NCBI GenBank assembly: GCA_030611265.1
Contig: JAUWQD010000021.1
Coordinates: 1 to 42,488 of the forward strand
DNA from: Methanosarcinaceae archaeon
GTDB taxonomy: Archaea; Halobacteriota; Methanosarcinia; Methanosarcinales; Methanosarcinaceae
Direction of reading: 5' to 3'
Length of the DNA stretch: 42,488 bases
A program made the translations under genes and the position numbers. Shown piece after piece: positions 28,743 to 36,295 of this stretch. The notes under the pieces are model-generated. The model did no database searches and was not told where the DNA came from. It was given only the letters and a program-made list of their open reading frames with translations. Positions within the stretch are counted from its first letter, which is position 1. Every line of letters begins with the position of its first letter.

Positions 28743-30215
28743 TCAATCCCCTGATACACACTTGACGAACGATCCTGCAAATTCCCTGTATGAAACCCCA
28801 TGCAAATGAGCATATGACCCTATCGTATTGTTAACCGTAAGCCCATCCCAGCCATCAATAATCCCAACCCCGCGGGAAAGTTTGATCGCAAATTTTGCAT
28901 CATGGGGCAGGTCCACGATCTCGGAATGATGGAATTCATGTCCCTTAAAAGAATTACCGCTCTGTCCTATGACAGTATCCATCTCCAGTGTTCCGATATT
29001 GTAACTGACAACCCTTGTGTGTCCCATAAGTGTATGTCCCGGAAGTGCACCAACCATCCGGTGCGTGGATTCCGGCATGTCAGCCATGTGGTATGTACCT
29101 TTTCCCTTGACACCGGTTGTCAGTTTTTCGGTCAGGTACATCAATCCGCCACATTCCGCATATATCGGTAACCCGGCGGTAGAAGCCTCTTTGATGTCAT
29201 TTCGCATAGACTCATTTGCTTCCAGTTCAGCCGCAAACAGTTCAGGATAACCGCCGCCGATATAGAGTCCATCCACATCCGGCAGGTGTGCATCATGGAT
29301 CGGGCTAAAGTATTTGATATTCGCCCCTGCAAGTTCAAGCAGTTCGATATTATCATGATAATAGAAATTGAACGCCTCATCCAGTGCAACACCGATCGTT
29401 GGACGAGTGCCGGTGTCTTTTAGTGAACGTGGCGTAAATATAGTGCTAGTACTTTTTGGTTTTTCCAATGGTCTGGCACTTTTCGCTATATCGATCACCC
29501 GGTCAATATCAATTCCTTTCGTGATGATATTCTCGATCGCACCGATCCGTTCATCAAAATCATCCACCCGCCGCCGCCCCTCAAGCGCAGGAACAAGTCC
29601 CAGATGTCGCATTGATATTTGCATGGAATTATCCCGTGGGATTATTCCTATAACGGACAAACCGGTGTAGTGTTCAATAGCTTCTTTTGCCTTTTTGGCA
29701 TGTCGTCCGCCACCGACATTGTTCAGGATGACCCCTGCAATATTCACATCAGGGTCAAAGTTCTTGTAACCATTGACGATAGCCGCAGCAGAGCGGGTTA
29801 TACTTCTTGCATTAATAATGAGAATTACGGGACAATCAAGTTGTTTTGCTATTTGTGCAGTGCTTCCAAGATCGCTGAAACTTTCAAATCCCTCATACAA
29901 TCCGCGAACACCTTCAATTATCGCAATATCCGAGCCGCCGTCAGATTCACATGCGTGTGTATAAACATCCAGTACGGCATTTTTGTCCATCAGGTACCCA
30001 TCAATATTCCTTGCGCGCCGTCCTGTGATCTCGGAGTGATAACTGGGGTCGATATAATCCAGTCCGACCTTGAATGGCTGTACATTATACCCGCGCTTGA
30101 TGAGTGCTGCAAGTAATCCGATGGTGATCGTTGTCTTCCCTGACGATGAGCGGTCTGCCGATAACAGCACGCGCGGGATTGATTTTATTTCCAGTGTATC
30201 TATATCTGCGTTCAT
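28743..30215 (-). CDS. cfbB: Ni-sirohydrochlorin a,c-diamide synthase
   Basis: 490 residues of the cobyrinate a,c-diamide synthase (CbiA) family. The N-terminal P-loop domain has SADRSSSGKTTITIGLL and VGLDYIDPSYH; the C-terminal glutamine amidotransferase domain has the nucleophile Cys in YAECGGLMYL and GHEFHHSE. In F430 synthesis it amidates two side chains of Ni-sirohydrochlorin using glutamine and ATP. Sequence alone hardly separates it from CbiA of the B12 pathway, but it sits directly after cfbC and cfbD, which settles the role. Confidence 0.92.
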   Translation of the reverse strand: MNADIDTLEIKSIPRVLLSADRSSSGKTTITIGLLAALIKRGYNVQPFKVGLDYIDPSYHSEITGRRARNIDGYLMDKNAVLDVYTHACESDGGSDIAIIEGVRGLYEGFESFSDLGSTAQIAKQLDCPVILIINARSITRSAAAIVNGYKNFDPDVNIAGVILNNVGGGRHAKKAKEAIEHYTGLSVIGIIPRDNSMQISMRHLGLVPALEGRRRVDDFDERIGAIENIITKGIDIDRVIDIAKSARPLEKPKSTSTIFTPRSLKDTGTRPTIGVALDEAFNFYYHDNIELLELAGANIKYFSPIHDAHLPDVDGLYIGGGYPELFAAELEANESMRNDIKEASTAGLPIYAECGGLMYLTEKLTTGVKGKGTYHMADMPESTHRMVGALPGHTLMGHTRVVSYNIGTLEMDTVIGQSGNSFKGHEFHHSEIVDLPHDAKFAIKLSRGVGIIDGWDGLTVNNTIGSYAHLHGVSYREFAGSFVKCVSGD

Positions 30216-30246
30216 TTGCGTTTATCTGCGGTTAATTTTAAAGATA

Positions 30247-31050
30247 TCATCGTGTAAGTTCGCGCAGCCTCTCATCCTCAAGTGCATTTGCCATTACTGA
30301 CTTGTTCCTTGACATGATCGCACGTGCAAGGTTTCGATAAACCTGTGCGATCTCGGAATCCGGTGCTTTCTCCATAACTGAAAATCCGTCACGCTCACAA
30401 TCCTGGACGATCTGCTCTTTTGGAATGAATGCGATGAGGTCGCTTCCGATCTCCTCGGCAAATTTACCGACGATCTCTTCTTCACGGCTGACATTGCGGG
30501 CATTGCAGATCACACCACTAAGCGGTGTGTTGATCTTGGACAGGCCGCGACATATATTGTTTGCCGCATACAGTGGCATATATTCACCGGATGTGAGCAC
30601 ATAAGCCTCACTGACAAGTCCTTTCCTGATGGGTGCCACAAATCCTCCGCATACGATATCGCCCGGCACATCATAGATGACAAGATCACACTCATCCTGC
30701 ACCTTTGATATCTTCTTAAGTTTCTGGATAGCCACAATGATCCCGCGTCCTGCGCATCCTATTCCGGGCTCAGGTCCGCCGACTTCTACACATTTGACGC
30801 CATTGTAACCCTCAAACACCACATCATCTTCTGTGATGTCAACACCTTTTCGTATGAGATCAAGGATCGTTGGAATTCTTTTGCCGCCAAGCAGTGTGAT
30901 GGATGAATCGCTTTTTGGGTCGCATCCGATAATCATAACCTTGTAACCCTCATCAGCACATGCGGCAGCAACATTGGATGCCGTGCTTGATTTTCCGATA
31001 CCGCCTTTGCCGTATATTGCTATGATCTTCGGTTTTTTAGAATCGTTCAT
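30247..31050 (-). CDS. cfbC: Ni-sirohydrochlorin a,c-diamide reductive cyclase, NifH-like subunit
   Basis: 267 residues from ATG 31050 ([17 protein letters not shown]), which has gggatga just upstream; the longer frame begins with a GTG overlapping the cfbD stop. NifH-like features: P-loop GKGGIGKSS (14-22), GCDPKSDSS, and the two cysteines that hold the shared [4Fe-4S] cluster (PGIGCAGRG and DIVCGGF). It passes electrons with ATP hydrolysis to CfbD for the six-electron reduction and ring closure that gives 15,17(3)-seco-F430. It starts 30 bp after cfbD. Confidence 0.95.
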   Translation of the reverse strand: MNDSKKPKIIAIYGKGGIGKSSTASNVAAACADEGYKVMIIGCDPKSDSSITLLGGKRIPTILDLIRKGVDITEDDVVFEGYNGVKCVEVGGPEPGIGCAGRGIIVAIQKLKKISKVQDECDLVIYDVPGDIVCGGFVAPIRKGLVSEAYVLTSGEYMPLYAANNICRGLSKINTPLSGVICNARNVSREEEIVGKFAEEIGSDLIAFIPKEQIVQDCERDGFSVMEKAPDSEIAQVYRNLARAIMSRNKSVMANALEDERLRELTR

Positions 31051-31079
31051 ATTTTCATCCCTATTATCGCTAATGTAAG

Positions 31080-32198
31080 TCACTCTTCCTTTGCGACTTC
31101 ACGCAATGTTGCGCCAAACTCGGATTCCACAATGTTGTTTACTCCAAGTGTCTTTGGGTGCAGGTCGATCTCAACGATCACGTGATCATGCCCCATTTCC
31201 TTCATAGGCAAGACCTGTCTCGGACCGTTGGTCACTGAAACAATTTCCATTCCCGAGATGCTTTCCATAGGAATTGCATGCGGAACTCCGGTTATAACCA
31301 CGAAATCGTAATCACTGTACTTTTCCTCAATGAGTTTGCCGGCGATGTCACCTGCGATCGGGTACTCATCCATTCCACCGATGATATGATGAATCTTGAT
31401 ACCGCGTTCTTTGAAGTCATCCATGATGCACTTTGCATGATGGCGTACACGTGGAAGCCCAAGTGTGTCATCAATATTTGCCATGTTCACGATATTTGAT
31501 TCAACACCAAGTTGTTTTGCAATCTCATTCACAGCAACCGTGATGTCGGCAAACATGTATCCCGTTTCCTTTTTCGCATTCATGATGGTAATGCCGCGCT
31601 TTCCTTCTTTCAAAAGTTCGATGATACGCTGTGCAACCTTATATTTCACATCGCCGCGTGATGGTGCAAGATATTCCTTACTCGCTGCACCGTGGCGTTT
31701 CTCGACCATGGTTGCTTCCTCAAGCAGAATTTTCTGGCGGTCGAATTCTTTCTCAGTAATAATCCCTGAATCCAGTGCGGATTCGAGTGCGAACAGTACA
31801 CCTTTGGTATTGTTGCGATATCCTGCATGTACTTCCACTTCAATGACAGGCACATCAGGGTTTGCTTCCAGAACGGCATCATGCAGTTCTTCCCCGATAA
31901 TCATGCTTACGCATGTTCCGACGATACCAATGAGTTTCGGGTTGAACATCTCAGTAACTTTTCCCAAAAGCGCAACAAGTTCATCATGTCCGCCAAACAC
32001 GAATCCATTTTCATCAAGAGATGTCGTGACTACGTGTATCCCGTCTTCTTCAAGCAACCTTGCATGTTTGAAAGAACATCCCGGAGGTCCGTGCAGTATC
32101 GCAACATCGACATTCAAGTCACGCAATGTGTAAAGTGCGGCAACAATTGAACTGGGACGTGGGTGTATGATCGAAATCTCTTTTTTATCTTTCTCCAT
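31080..32198 (-). CDS. cfbD: Ni-sirohydrochlorin a,c-diamide reductive cyclase, NifD-like subunit
   Basis: 372 residues, a short homodimeric relative of NifD/NifK and BchN/BchB. It keeps cluster cysteines (GPPGCSFKH and VGTCVSM) and NifD-like stretches such as [12 protein letters not shown] and [12 protein letters not shown]. It binds the nickel tetrapyrrole and is reduced by CfbC. It is separated from cfbE by 362 bp that carry a structured repeat, so cfbD-cfbC-cfbB may form their own transcript. Confidence 0.95.
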   Translation of the reverse strand: MEKDKKEISIIHPRPSSIVAALYTLRDLNVDVAILHGPPGCSFKHARLLEEDGIHVVTTSLDENGFVFGGHDELVALLGKVTEMFNPKLIGIVGTCVSMIIGEELHDAVLEANPDVPVIEVEVHAGYRNNTKGVLFALESALDSGIITEKEFDRQKILLEEATMVEKRHGAASKEYLAPSRGDVKYKVAQRIIELLKEGKRGITIMNAKKETGYMFADITVAVNEIAKQLGVESNIVNMANIDDTLGLPRVRHHAKCIMDDFKERGIKIHHIIGGMDEYPIAGDIAGKLIEEKYSDYDFVVITGVPHAIPMESISGMEIVSVTNGPRQVLPMKEMGHDHVIVEIDLHPKTLGVNNIVESEFGATLREVAKEE

Positions 32199-32560
32199 GT
32201 TATCTCCTCATTTTGGTACGCCGTATTATTTCTTAATTATTATAGTTATGTACATAATTTTTAATTGTCTGGAATGCATGGCAAATAATTAACCGCTGAG
32301 GTCGCAGAGGGCCGCAGAGTTGTTCATGAATTCGAGACTTTTTATTATCTTCTGAAATGGTTCGGAAAACCACAGAGGACACAGAGAAAAATCAACGATT
32401 CTCTGCGACCTGCACGCCCTACGGGCGTAGCAGGCACTCAACTCCGTAGGAGGTGAGTGTCCTCCGCGTTCTCTGCGGTTAATACTTTAATTTATTGTAA
32501 TTTGCATGATATTAGTTAGGTTTGGTTTTTAACTATAATTTGGATAAATCACTTTAATAT
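32199..32560. other. cfbE-cfbD intergenic region carrying a structured repeat
   Basis: No gene seen. The 32290-32482 segment is the 'aaccgcagagg' repeat described separately. The remaining 32199-32289 is AT-rich, as expected of a promoter, with a TATA-like stretch around 32222-32260 in front of cfbD. Confidence 0.6.
32290..32482 (+). repeat. Long 'aaccgcagagg' repeat, copy B, with two strong stem-loops
   Basis: The ends are imperfect inverted repeats (ttaaccgctgaggtcgcagagg at 32291; complement of ttaaccgcagagaacgcggagg at 32461-32482). Inside are cctgcacgccc-tac-gggcgt(a)gcagg (about 32409-32434) and cactcaactcc-gta-ggaggtgagtg (about 32435-32459, ten of eleven pairs). The segment 32328-32382 matches the reverse of 18557-18613. 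It lies inside the F430 cluster, between cfbE and cfbD. Confidence 0.7.
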
Positions 32561-33961
32561 CTACCTGAAACACTTGACACAGGATAATATCAGGTCATTG
32601 CTGTCGGCAATTTCAGATGCAATAGACACCCCTTCTGAAAGTGAATCTGCATAATATGAATTTTTATGTTTGACCGCACGCATTCTCTTACCAACAAGGA
32701 CCAGTTCATCGATGTTTTTACCTTGCTGTCGCAGGAATTCCGATACATCTTCCGGGGGCAATCCTTCACACACCTGTGCGGCTTCTTCTCCAAGTACCAT
32801 GATGATCCTACCTTTTTTCTTAATTTGAAGTGTATTTGCGTATGCAAGTGATCTTTCCACCGATATTATATTCATTCCTGAATTGGAATTATCGATCAAT
32901 GTCTTGCCCTCAAATACCTGCTCGCACATTCTGCCACTAAGACCTTCAAAGTCGGATAATGTATCTCTGATGTCATCGGGTTCGATACCCATCTCAAGTG
33001 CAGCAGTTGCAGCAGCAACCATTGCGGTAGTATATGATCCAACATCATAACCGAGTTGTGCGTTGGCGACAGATATCCAATTACCGGAATTCATGACAAT
33101 CGCATATTTGTCGAGTGTCAGGTTCACATCACCTGGGCAGTTTTTTGAATCGCTAAAGGTGACCTTCTTCACCATGTCACCCAGTGTGCGACATGTCGCT
33201 ACATTGTCTGTGCAGTTTATGACAACGGTACTACCGGGTTTGGCATTGTCAAGCATCTGCATTTTTGCATCACTTGCCCATGCCGTTCCATTTGCAATCT
33301 TGTAGTCCTGTGTGAATGTGGTCAATATGCCGATGTCAGCATATCCCGTGCCGCCAATCGATACTTCAAATATGTATACGTCCGGTGCAATGTTGGGTTT
33401 GGGTTTGGAATTTGCTGATATGTATGATGCAGTCTTGTCCACTGCATGAAGGATACTCCCGGGTGCAATGCTAAGTCCCTGATGTATCAGGGACGGTGTG
33501 CCATTTTCCCAGTATTCGAGTCCGCGGGTTGTGTGGAGTACAACACTCAATTTGCGTGACAGCATGTCAGCAAGAATTGATGCCGTACTTGTTTTTGCTT
33601 TTGTGCCTGTGATCTCGATAATCTTTGCACCTGCAATCGTTTTGTCGTGGGATAGTATCTCGCCAACGATCTTATGATGTGTGACAATTTTTTTACCCAT
33701 GTCACGAGCCTGTTGCAACATCTCATAATTTCGGTCAAGATGCACGGGTGCAACGACTATGTCGAGATCGTCGACAGGGATCGGGTCTTTTGATGTCCTG
33801 ATATCAAAATTGTCCTGCAGGTCAGCAAGAATGGCAGGGTCTACAGTATTATATATGTCAATAGCGCTCACGTTGTAGCCGAGTTGTACCAATTTCTGTG
33901 CAATGATAATCCCGCCGTGTGTCAGGTCAAGCACAGCGGCGTTATTTTGACCTGTAGCCAT
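32561..33961 (-). CDS. cfbE: Coenzyme F430 synthetase (Mur ligase-like)
   Basis: 466 residues; it catalyses the last step, ATP-dependent closure of the carbocyclic ring of 15,17(3)-seco-F430 to F430. The Mur-ligase P-loop appears as ITGTKAKTSTASIL, with a central region VINCTDNVATCRTLG and the C-terminal Mur-like IDNSNSGMN...GKGRIIMVLGEE-type segment. The N-terminus starts at ATG 33961 (MATGQNNAAVLDLTHGG). It is downstream of cfbA and separated from it by a tandem hairpin repeat. Confidence 0.92.
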   Translation of the reverse strand: MATGQNNAAVLDLTHGGIIIAQKLVQLGYNVSAIDIYNTVDPAILADLQDNFDIRTSKDPIPVDDLDIVVAPVHLDRNYEMLQQARDMGKKIVTHHKIVGEILSHDKTIAGAKIIEITGTKAKTSTASILADMLSRKLSVVLHTTRGLEYWENGTPSLIHQGLSIAPGSILHAVDKTASYISANSKPKPNIAPDVYIFEVSIGGTGYADIGILTTFTQDYKIANGTAWASDAKMQMLDNAKPGSTVVINCTDNVATCRTLGDMVKKVTFSDSKNCPGDVNLTLDKYAIVMNSGNWISVANAQLGYDVGSYTTAMVAAATAALEMGIEPDDIRDTLSDFEGLSGRMCEQVFEGKTLIDNSNSGMNIISVERSLAYANTLQIKKKGRIIMVLGEEAAQVCEGLPPEDVSEFLRQQGKNIDELVLVGKRMRAVKHKNSYYADSLSEGVSIASEIADSNDLILSCVKCFR

Positions 33962-33982
33962 GTTCTGTTAATTTGTTTTAGT

Positions 33983-34038
33983 ATATATTTTACAAATATA
34001 TAGTGCAAGTTAATTCGACCGGAAGGAGAATTTTCTCG
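33983..34038 (+). repeat. Tandem hairpin repeat, copy between cfbA and cfbE
   Basis: AT hairpin atatattt-tac-aaatatat (33983-34001), then caagttaattc-gaccggaagga-gaattttctcg (34006-34038). The first 35 bases (33981-34015) differ at one position from the copy at 12926-12960; in the second hairpin the stem is aattc/gaatt instead of aatcc/ggatt, a paired change. It fills most of the 91-bp gap between cfbA and cfbE. Confidence 0.75.
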
Positions 34039-34052
34039 CGTTAATTTCCGGT

Positions 34053-34448
34053 TTACAATGCTTCCTGTACTCTTTTGAACACAAGGTCAGCGATCAACTC
34101 GTCACCGCCAAGAGGCTTTCCGTACACGATCGTGACATTATTGCCATCAAGTTGGATGCTTGTCTTCTCACTACCTTCTTCAAGACCGAGTATTTTTGGT
34201 ATATCCTTTGTAATATGTATACCGGATGCAAGAAATACCGGAACTGCTGCAATGGTTGTGACACCTGTACCTGCAAATGATGCAAGTGCATCCCCAATAC
34301 TTGGCTCGTTCATGTTCATGAATCCGACCTTTACAACAACATCCGTATGTTTACCTGCGATACTATTGGCAACGCTTTCTACGATCTCTTTGTTGTATGG
34401 AAGTTTACTGCCGTGCCCGATTGCTAATACTCCTAATTTTTCACTCAT
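34053..34448 (-). CDS. cfbA: Sirohydrochlorin nickelochelatase
   Basis: 131 residues from ATG 34448 ([15 protein letters not shown]); a four-residue longer start lacks the gagg site that precedes this one. A short class II chelatase of the CbiX-small type, with the two metal-handling histidines His12 (IGHGSK) and His78 (ASGIHITKD). It inserts nickel into sirohydrochlorin, the first committed step to F430. CbiX-small enzymes can also insert cobalt, but position at the head of the cfb set fixes the call. There is no His-rich loop. Confidence 0.92.
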   Translation of the reverse strand: MSEKLGVLAIGHGSKLPYNKEIVESVANSIAGKHTDVVVKVGFMNMNEPSIGDALASFAGTGVTTIAAVPVFLASGIHITKDIPKILGLEEGSEKTSIQLDGNNVTIVYGKPLGGDELIADLVFKRVQEAL

Positions 34449-34704
34449 ATTATGCCTCATTGTTATTTTAATATAAGTAACACAAGCGCAATTGGTTGTG
34501 TTACCACAGTTGGTTTTATTGTAATAGTTATTAGATTTAACACTTTTGAGTCATTGGGCCTGAGACAAAATTATGTACTTAACTATTAATGACACTTGGA
34601 TGTTGACGCGACACTGGTGCCTATCACCAAAACGAAGTTGTCAATCAGTGTCAAGGGGTAAGGGAGGAAAGTTACGACTGAGAATAAGGGCAGCCTTTAA
34701 AATA

Positions 34705-34716
34705 TAGGGGGCCCTA
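34705..34716. promoter_or_regulatory. TAGGG/CCCTA palindrome ahead of the regulator remnant
   Basis: tagggg-gcccta is an inverted repeat with arms TAGGG/CCCTA around GG, 10 bp before an ATG. Its shape is close to DtxR-family (iron/manganese regulator) operators such as TTAGG...CCTAA, which fits the downstream fragment. Confidence 0.4.
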
Positions 34717-34725
34717 ATATTAAGT

Positions 34726-34939
34726 ATGCTTTCCAGAAAAACCGAAGACTATCTTGAAGCAACTCTAAACATCACCGATAAAATTCACCCACCACTGCCA
34801 ACGAGATTAGAGGACTGGTCACAGGTTTTTGTTCCTTCTGATTATTGTTTATGGGATTAACAGGCATGAATTTACTGCAATGAAAGTCTTACCCACACGG
34901 AGTAGCGAAGAGGCAAAAAAATTAATTCGTTATGTGTAG
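34726..34939 (+). pseudogene. Decayed regulator gene, DtxR-like start
   Basis: An ATG at 34726 opens 44 codons (MLSRKTEDYLEATLNITDKI...), whose first about 20 residues look like the N-terminal helix of DtxR/MntR-type metalloregulators (LSRKxEDYLExIxxI). The frame then wanders and stops at 34860. A further open stretch in another frame (34865-34939, HEFTAMKVLPTRSSEEAKKLIRYV) reads like a protein C-terminus. Most of the middle is missing. The family call rests on about 20 residues. Confidence 0.45.
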
Positions 34940-34972
34940 GCTTGGGCCTCAGTTAATTGGTAACGGAGGGGG

Positions 34973-35006
34973 CGCCGCCTGCGGCGGTTTAATTGTTTTT
35001 AGTTTC
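34973..35006 (+). repeat. GC hairpin plus T-tract element, copy 3
   Basis: cgccgc-ct-gcggcg (34973-34986), identical to copy 1 over 14 bases, followed by gtttaattgtttttagtttc. It lies between the regulator debris and the lipoprotein gene, on the same strand as the other copies. Confidence 0.6.
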
Positions 35007-35144
35007 AGATAGAACAATCTCATTCACATAGCTATATTACCACAGCTATACAAATACAAAATCACAAATCAATGATTTCTATCGACCCCCTCTATCCAAT
35101 AATGGCGAAAACTTGATTTAATACACGATCACTTATAGGTCACA

Positions 35145-36005
35145 ATGAGAAACGCGACAATATTGACACTGTTAATCCTTATTTTTGCAACCATTGCGGC
35201 AGGATGCATTGACGAACTTGTGCCGGTCGAGGACAATGCGAACAATACGGACATCTCTGCCTATGAATTTGATGTTTTCGTAAACCAAAGCGCAAACAGT
35301 GATGTCGTTGTAAACACAACCACCTTTTACCTGTCAAAAGATGCAAGTGTCAGGGTAGTTCACATGCTTGTAAACACTACTCTCATCGATATTGTCCCTA
35401 TTGATGATATGAGTTCAAATCAGGAGTCACTCAACAATATTGTCATCATCGCCGACAATGCTAACACAACAGATGCATCGGTCGAGGTGTTTAACAGTTA
35501 TTCACTCGCGAGCGAGGTGTCAGATATTGGCCATACCATTTCAAAAGATGTAATTCGTGGACAAAAACATACCTACCTGAAATTCAATGAAACCATCACA
35601 GGATTTGTGGCATACACGATGCCAGTGCCAATAGGACAGGATTTTGTATACATCCCATCATCCCCGTCTATCGTGCGATTTATCTTGCCCGTGGGTTATA
35701 CCACAGGAAATCCATTGATCGGAATTTCCAGACCACAACCTGACGAAACATATCTCGATAAGGATGGCCGGGAGACTCTAATCTGGTATGAACATGAAGA
35801 TATGCCTATGCCAAGATCCATAATGGTGAAGTATTATTCTATATCAGCACCAAAAACGCTATTGATCGTAGGCAGCATTCTGGCATTTGGTGCGGCAATC
35901 GTTCTTGCAGACTACTACATAACCAGAAAGAATCTTAAAAAGATACGAGAGGATATTGAACAGGGTTCAAAGATGGATGAGCAAATGGATAAGCGCAAAA
36001 AATAA
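35145..36005 (+). CDS. Membrane lipoprotein, DUF5803-like
   Basis: 286 residues. The signal peptide ends in a lipobox-like IAAGC, with Cys21 as the likely lipid anchor, followed by an Asn/Asp-rich spacer, a beta-rich extracytoplasmic domain, one C-terminal membrane helix (TLLIVGSILAFGAAIVLADYY) and a charged cytoplasmic tail (KNLKKIREDIEQ...DKRKK). This plan matches the DUF5803 family of haloarchaea and methanogens, whose function is unknown. No neighbours in the same operon. Confidence 0.65.
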   Translation: MRNATILTLLILIFATIAAGCIDELVPVEDNANNTDISAYEFDVFVNQSANSDVVVNTTTFYLSKDASVRVVHMLVNTTLIDIVPIDDMSSNQESLNNIVIIADNANTTDASVEVFNSYSLASEVSDIGHTISKDVIRGQKHTYLKFNETITGFVAYTMPVPIGQDFVYIPSSPSIVRFILPVGYTTGNPLIGISRPQPDETYLDKDGRETLIWYEHEDMPMPRSIMVKYYSISAPKTLLIVGSILAFGAAIVLADYYITRKNLKKIREDIEQGSKMDEQMDKRKK

Positions 36006-36295
36006 ACCTACTGTCTCACCAATTTAGTTTTTAGATATAATACTTTGACAGGTTTTGTTCCATGGAGGGTTGTTATTTGTCGTGCATAGGTATAGTTGAC
36101 TGTGAATCTTTGACTACAGATTGCACATCGTTCTTTCTTTTTGGATTATTGAGTGATTTTGAGACGATAGATGTGCTTTTCCAGTCGAAAAAACAATGGG
36201 GGATTTACGAAGTTACAAGCCTAACTTGATGCTATGGCGACTTTGCACCACATTAAACTACATTTATCTAACATAACCACGTACCTAACAAATCC

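Larger units (their letters stand above)
34461..35144. other. 684-bp region upstream of cfbA: regulator debris and repeats
   Basis: No intact gene. It holds a palindrome and a decayed regulator-like reading frame (34705-34939), a GC hairpin element (34973-35006), and an inverted pair gacact...agtgtc (about 34608-34656). The cfbA promoter (minus) and the lipoprotein gene promoter (plus) must also lie here. Confidence 0.6.

Noticed and set aside
31465-32133. 222-residue plus-strand open frame opposite cfbD
   Set aside because: Ser/Pro-rich shadow of cfbD; cfbD has full family support.
36006-36295. Possible small gene or RNA upstream of topA
   Set aside because: Only very short frames and no convincing stem or repeat; best called plain intergenic sequence.
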